DNA from: Halichondria panicea
Taxonomy: Eukaryota; Porifera; Demospongiae; Suberitida; Halichondriidae
Assembly (NCBI RefSeq): GCF_963675165.1
Contig: NC_087385.1
Span: 5,969,412 to 6,033,411 of the forward strand
Length of the DNA stretch: 64,000 nt
Reading direction: 5' to 3'
Position 1 is the first letter of the stretch. Every line of letters begins with the position of its first letter. The notes beneath the pieces are model-generated. The model did not search any database. It was not told where the DNA came from and saw only the letters and a program-made list of their open reading frames with translations. The position numbers were made by a program, and so were the translations under genes. Positions 61,291-64,000 of this stretch are shown piece by piece.

Positions 61291-64000
61291 CTATAAATCT
61301 GAGCCCTGGTAACCAGGGGAATCAGGCCTGCTACCAACGTCACTGTTTATTGAGTTACTAGTGCTCCTTCGAGACAGAGAGAAAGTGGGGATAGAGTCGT
61401 CAGTTGAGTCTACTTTAGAGGGCTGCATGCTGTGTTCAGAACTGGTGAACACCTTGACAGTATGTAGGGAGGAGGGAGAATTGTGCTTCACAAGAGGCGA
61501 GTTGTTTCTCTGCTGTGTTGGTGGATTTGATGGTGACCCAGAGGACTCCTCAAGTGGTGGTGAGAGCAACTCCTCCCTACCATTGGCTTTGGCCCGCGCC
61601 AATACCAGCGGAGACACCTGGGGGAGGGGGAGGGGGGAGGGGGGAGGGGGGAGGGGGGTGAAATAATGATACAGGAAATTATGTACAGAACACAATTGAA
61701 GGAAATGTACAGAATGCAAACTAAATCCAATTGAAGTGAGCCTAGGAACTGAGGCAAATACATAGTACAACCTTCAGTGTACAAGAGTGCCTAAGTGTTC
61801 TACGATAATCTGCTTCACAAACCTTTCCCTCTGTAACGACGGCCATGGCCTCTGTAAAGTGAGGGTCGCACAATCGAGGAGTGCTCACTTGAGAGTCGGC
61901 ATCTGTTATATCCCCCTCCATCCCGGGAGTAGGGGTGACACTCTCATCCCCCGAGAAAATATCAGGCGGAGGAACGATGAACAATAGGCCCCTGTCTATG
62001 GAGCTCCCACTGAGAGCTGAGGGGAGATCACTGGCTAGGTCGTCATCATCGCCACTCAGCGGGGAGACAGGCGACTGTGTGTGTGTGTGTGTGTGGAGAG
62101 GGGGAGGGTTGAAACAGTGTCGTGAGTATCAAGTGAGGAGGTACGTGTATTTATTAAGTTGCTAAAGTTAATTATGCACTGCATGTACAGTGCTAAAGCA
62201 GTGCAACACACATCACAGTCATTGAGGGTAGCCAATACAAAAAAGCCCACCCACACACACCAGCATGAGGTCGTCACGTAGTGCCTCGTCCACCTCTGGG
62301 ATAGGTGAGGGTATATTGACCATCTCTGTGGAACCTGCCACATCCCTACCACCCTCTGTCTCGCTCCTTAATTCTGTGCATGGGAGGGGGAGGGAAACTG
62401 CATCACTAAAATACTGACAAATATACTATATACTGAAAAATGCATACTATGAAACTAGAAATGAGGCAAACACACTGCTGTGTATAGTGTACTGTCAAGA
62501 GAAATATAGCAACAAGGCGAATTGCAACAGTTTTTAATTAATGGTGAAATAATATATAGTATATAATTATTGTACCAGTGTTCTACAGCAAATTTTCAGC
62601 TCTCACCTGATGGTATAAAGTTGTTTTGACTGGATGTTGAGGAGCTGCTGACACACCCACTAGAGGGTGTGGTCAACTCAAGGGAGGTGGTCTCTCCAGC
62701 ACTGGAGATGGAGTCAGATGTCAGGTCAAGGTCCAACGGAGAAATGCTACACGGGGAGGTATACATGTATAGAGTAATGACTAGCAAGGTTTCACTTCCT
62801 AAGTATACATACATGTACATGTATAGGGAAATCCTGATATAAAAGGTCAAAATGTCAATACTAAATAAATTTGTGGGAAAATTGTACACTTAAGTGTTCT
62901 CAAAAGAGGACGCTAACAGGCAAGCCCTAGGGGCATGCCGGTTGCTAACAGTACTACCTTGGTAGAGACAACACATTCATATTATTTTGAGCAAGTATAC
63001 TGACCTGGCAACACTTGCTTGGAAGGACTGTCCACCGCCAGACATGATGAGCAGTTTAGAGAGATTCTTCTGTAGTTCGTGTATGATGTTGGTGAGGCGA
63101 TACTGAGTGTCAGTAATGATGCCCTTGGTGGGGTTGGGCACCATGATGTGGGACACTGCTGACGTTATGTCTCCAGCTGGGGTGGGGGTCAATATAGTGT
63201 TATATGCTACTGACACTATCACAGTCAGTGGAATATTGTGTATGTGTTAAAAAGAAGTTTACAGTTTATAAGGACGCTGAAGCATTAAACCCTCGGGCTG
63301 ATATAGGAGAAACAACTGTGTACAATGCATGACAACTTATCAACTAAAGCCGTACCTAATTCGATGGTGTTAAAGATGATTCCCTTTGACGGTGGTTGGT
63401 CCTCCTTAGGCTGGGGAGTAGTTCTCTCACTCACTCTCACTCCTTGCATGGCTCGCAGTATCCGCAGTTTGTCCTCGTGAAGCTTCTTCATATCCTCATC
63501 AATCTTGTTGAGTTGTTCTGGCAATGGAGAGTATACGATGAAGAAGCTAGTACTTACAGGTTATAAAGCTACCATATGAAACAAGACTGATGAATTTGAC
63601 AAGACACAGAACATTTGCAATCTAGGATTCAGCAATATTATTATGTAAAGGCAAAGGTCTTTAAAACGCTACAGAATACAAGTAATGGGAGCTGGATTAT
63701 TAGGAAATTGCAATTAAAATCACACAACACCTAAAAAGACAAAGCTTATAGGCTTTGGTTTCTCATGGATATATAGTATGCATGTACAGTAGTACTAGGC
63801 CCACCTCTTGGGTTGAGATGCATGGTCATAGCTGAGAGACCCAGCAGCACCTCATCTTCCACGGGAGAGACTGGCAGATCAGGTGAGACAGAAGTGTCCT
63901 GGGGGCCCATGAGCATCGCTCTCTTGATGGAGTCCTCCCATCTGTGTGTGTGTGTGTGTGTGCATGTGTGTGTGTGCATGTGTGTGTGTATGTGTGTTTG
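61291..64000 (-). CDS. C-terminal part of an unrecognised Ser/Pro-rich protein (runs off window)
   Basis: At least seven exons, roughly 63804-63942, 63356-63526, 63004-63178, 62607-62747, 62263-62375, 61823-62074 and 61291-61617, ending at TAG 61291-61293. From the N-terminal side it reads RWEDSIKRAMLMGPQD, then a coiled-coil segment (LNKIDEDMKKLHEDKLRILR) and a helical block (TKGIITDTQYRLTNIIHELQ, KNLSKLLIMSGGG). A long disordered region rich in Ser, Thr, Pro and Asp follows (SPLDLDLTSDSISSAGET; LSGDDDDLASDLPSAL). The tail has many S-P and S-x-S sites (FSLSRRSTSNSINSDVG). It looks like the regulated C-terminus of a large cytoplasmic scaffold or GEF, but I cannot assign a family. Two acceptors lie directly at (CA)n tracts (62075 and 63943). 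Confidence 0.65.
61618..61662. repeat. (GGGGGA)n tract
   Basis: GGGGGAGGGGGAGGGGGGAG-type repeats. On the coding minus strand this is a C-rich polypyrimidine tract immediately before the last-exon acceptor. Confidence 0.85.
63943..64000. repeat. (TG)n microsatellite at window end
   Basis: GT/GTGCATGTG repeat. On the minus strand it is (CA)n ending in the acceptor of the exon at 63804-63942. Confidence 0.85.

Overview
This is a gene-dense animal (metazoan) nuclear window. All genes are split into many short exons by short GT-AG introns. The families are metazoan: PKB/AKT, RASGRP, formin, BAG3, TTC3/DZIP3, ENT transporter, ZMYND12, RGS22-like, and a MAM/cadherin/Ig/FN3 receptor. The small intergenic gaps, short introns, AT-rich non-coding DNA, abundant (CA)n tracts and the unusual receptor suggest an early-branching animal, most likely a demosponge. 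That organism call is inference. All gene models were built by hand by joining exons in frame.

Layout. 1-540 (-): N-terminal part of a probable mitochondrial protein. 731-2310 (+): ZMYND12. 2534-5549 (-): equilibrative nucleoside transporter. 6047-7723 (+): orphan multi-pass membrane protein. 7881-8721 (-): conserved-looking 120-residue protein. 9025-9441 (+): single-exon WW-BAG protein (BAG3), with a perfect heat-shock element upstream. 9649-10736 (+): secreted Cys-rich orphan. 11305-17099 (-): RGS22-like gene. 17616-24662 (-): RING finger joined to a TKL-type kinase, 849 residues. 25056-29938 (+): AKT. 30319-34574 (-): formin. 34987-40830 (+): RASGRP. 41456-41770 (+): CARD-only protein. 41941-49271 (-): large receptor with MAM, cadherin, Ig, FN3 and Cys-rich repeats and one membrane span. 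49477-60791 (+): TTC3/DZIP3-like TPR and RING-H2 ubiquitin ligase. 61291-64000 (-): C-terminal part of an unrecognised Ser/Pro-rich protein.

The genes are arranged mostly as head-to-head pairs. Six divergent start-to-start gaps of about 190-500 bp look like shared promoters. Several genes belong to growth-factor, PI3K, diacylglycerol and Ras signalling or to the cytoskeleton (AKT, RASGRP, formin). Two carry RING domains, and two (ZMYND12, RGS22-like) belong to families linked to cilia or sperm in other animals. I see no operon logic beyond the shared promoters.

Non-coding content is rich. It includes two long intronic minisatellites (36-bp unit in AKT, 24-bp unit in formin), a TA-flanked MITE family, a second inverted-repeat family beginning TAGCCTCGA, an inverted duplication carrying a piece of a cyclin-like (CNPPD1-type) exon, and many (CA)n tracts that run directly into 3' splice sites. 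The strongest candidates for something undescribed are the receptor with its duplicated MAM plus CLPC-linker module, the RING-kinase protein, and the recurrent (CA)n acceptor sites.
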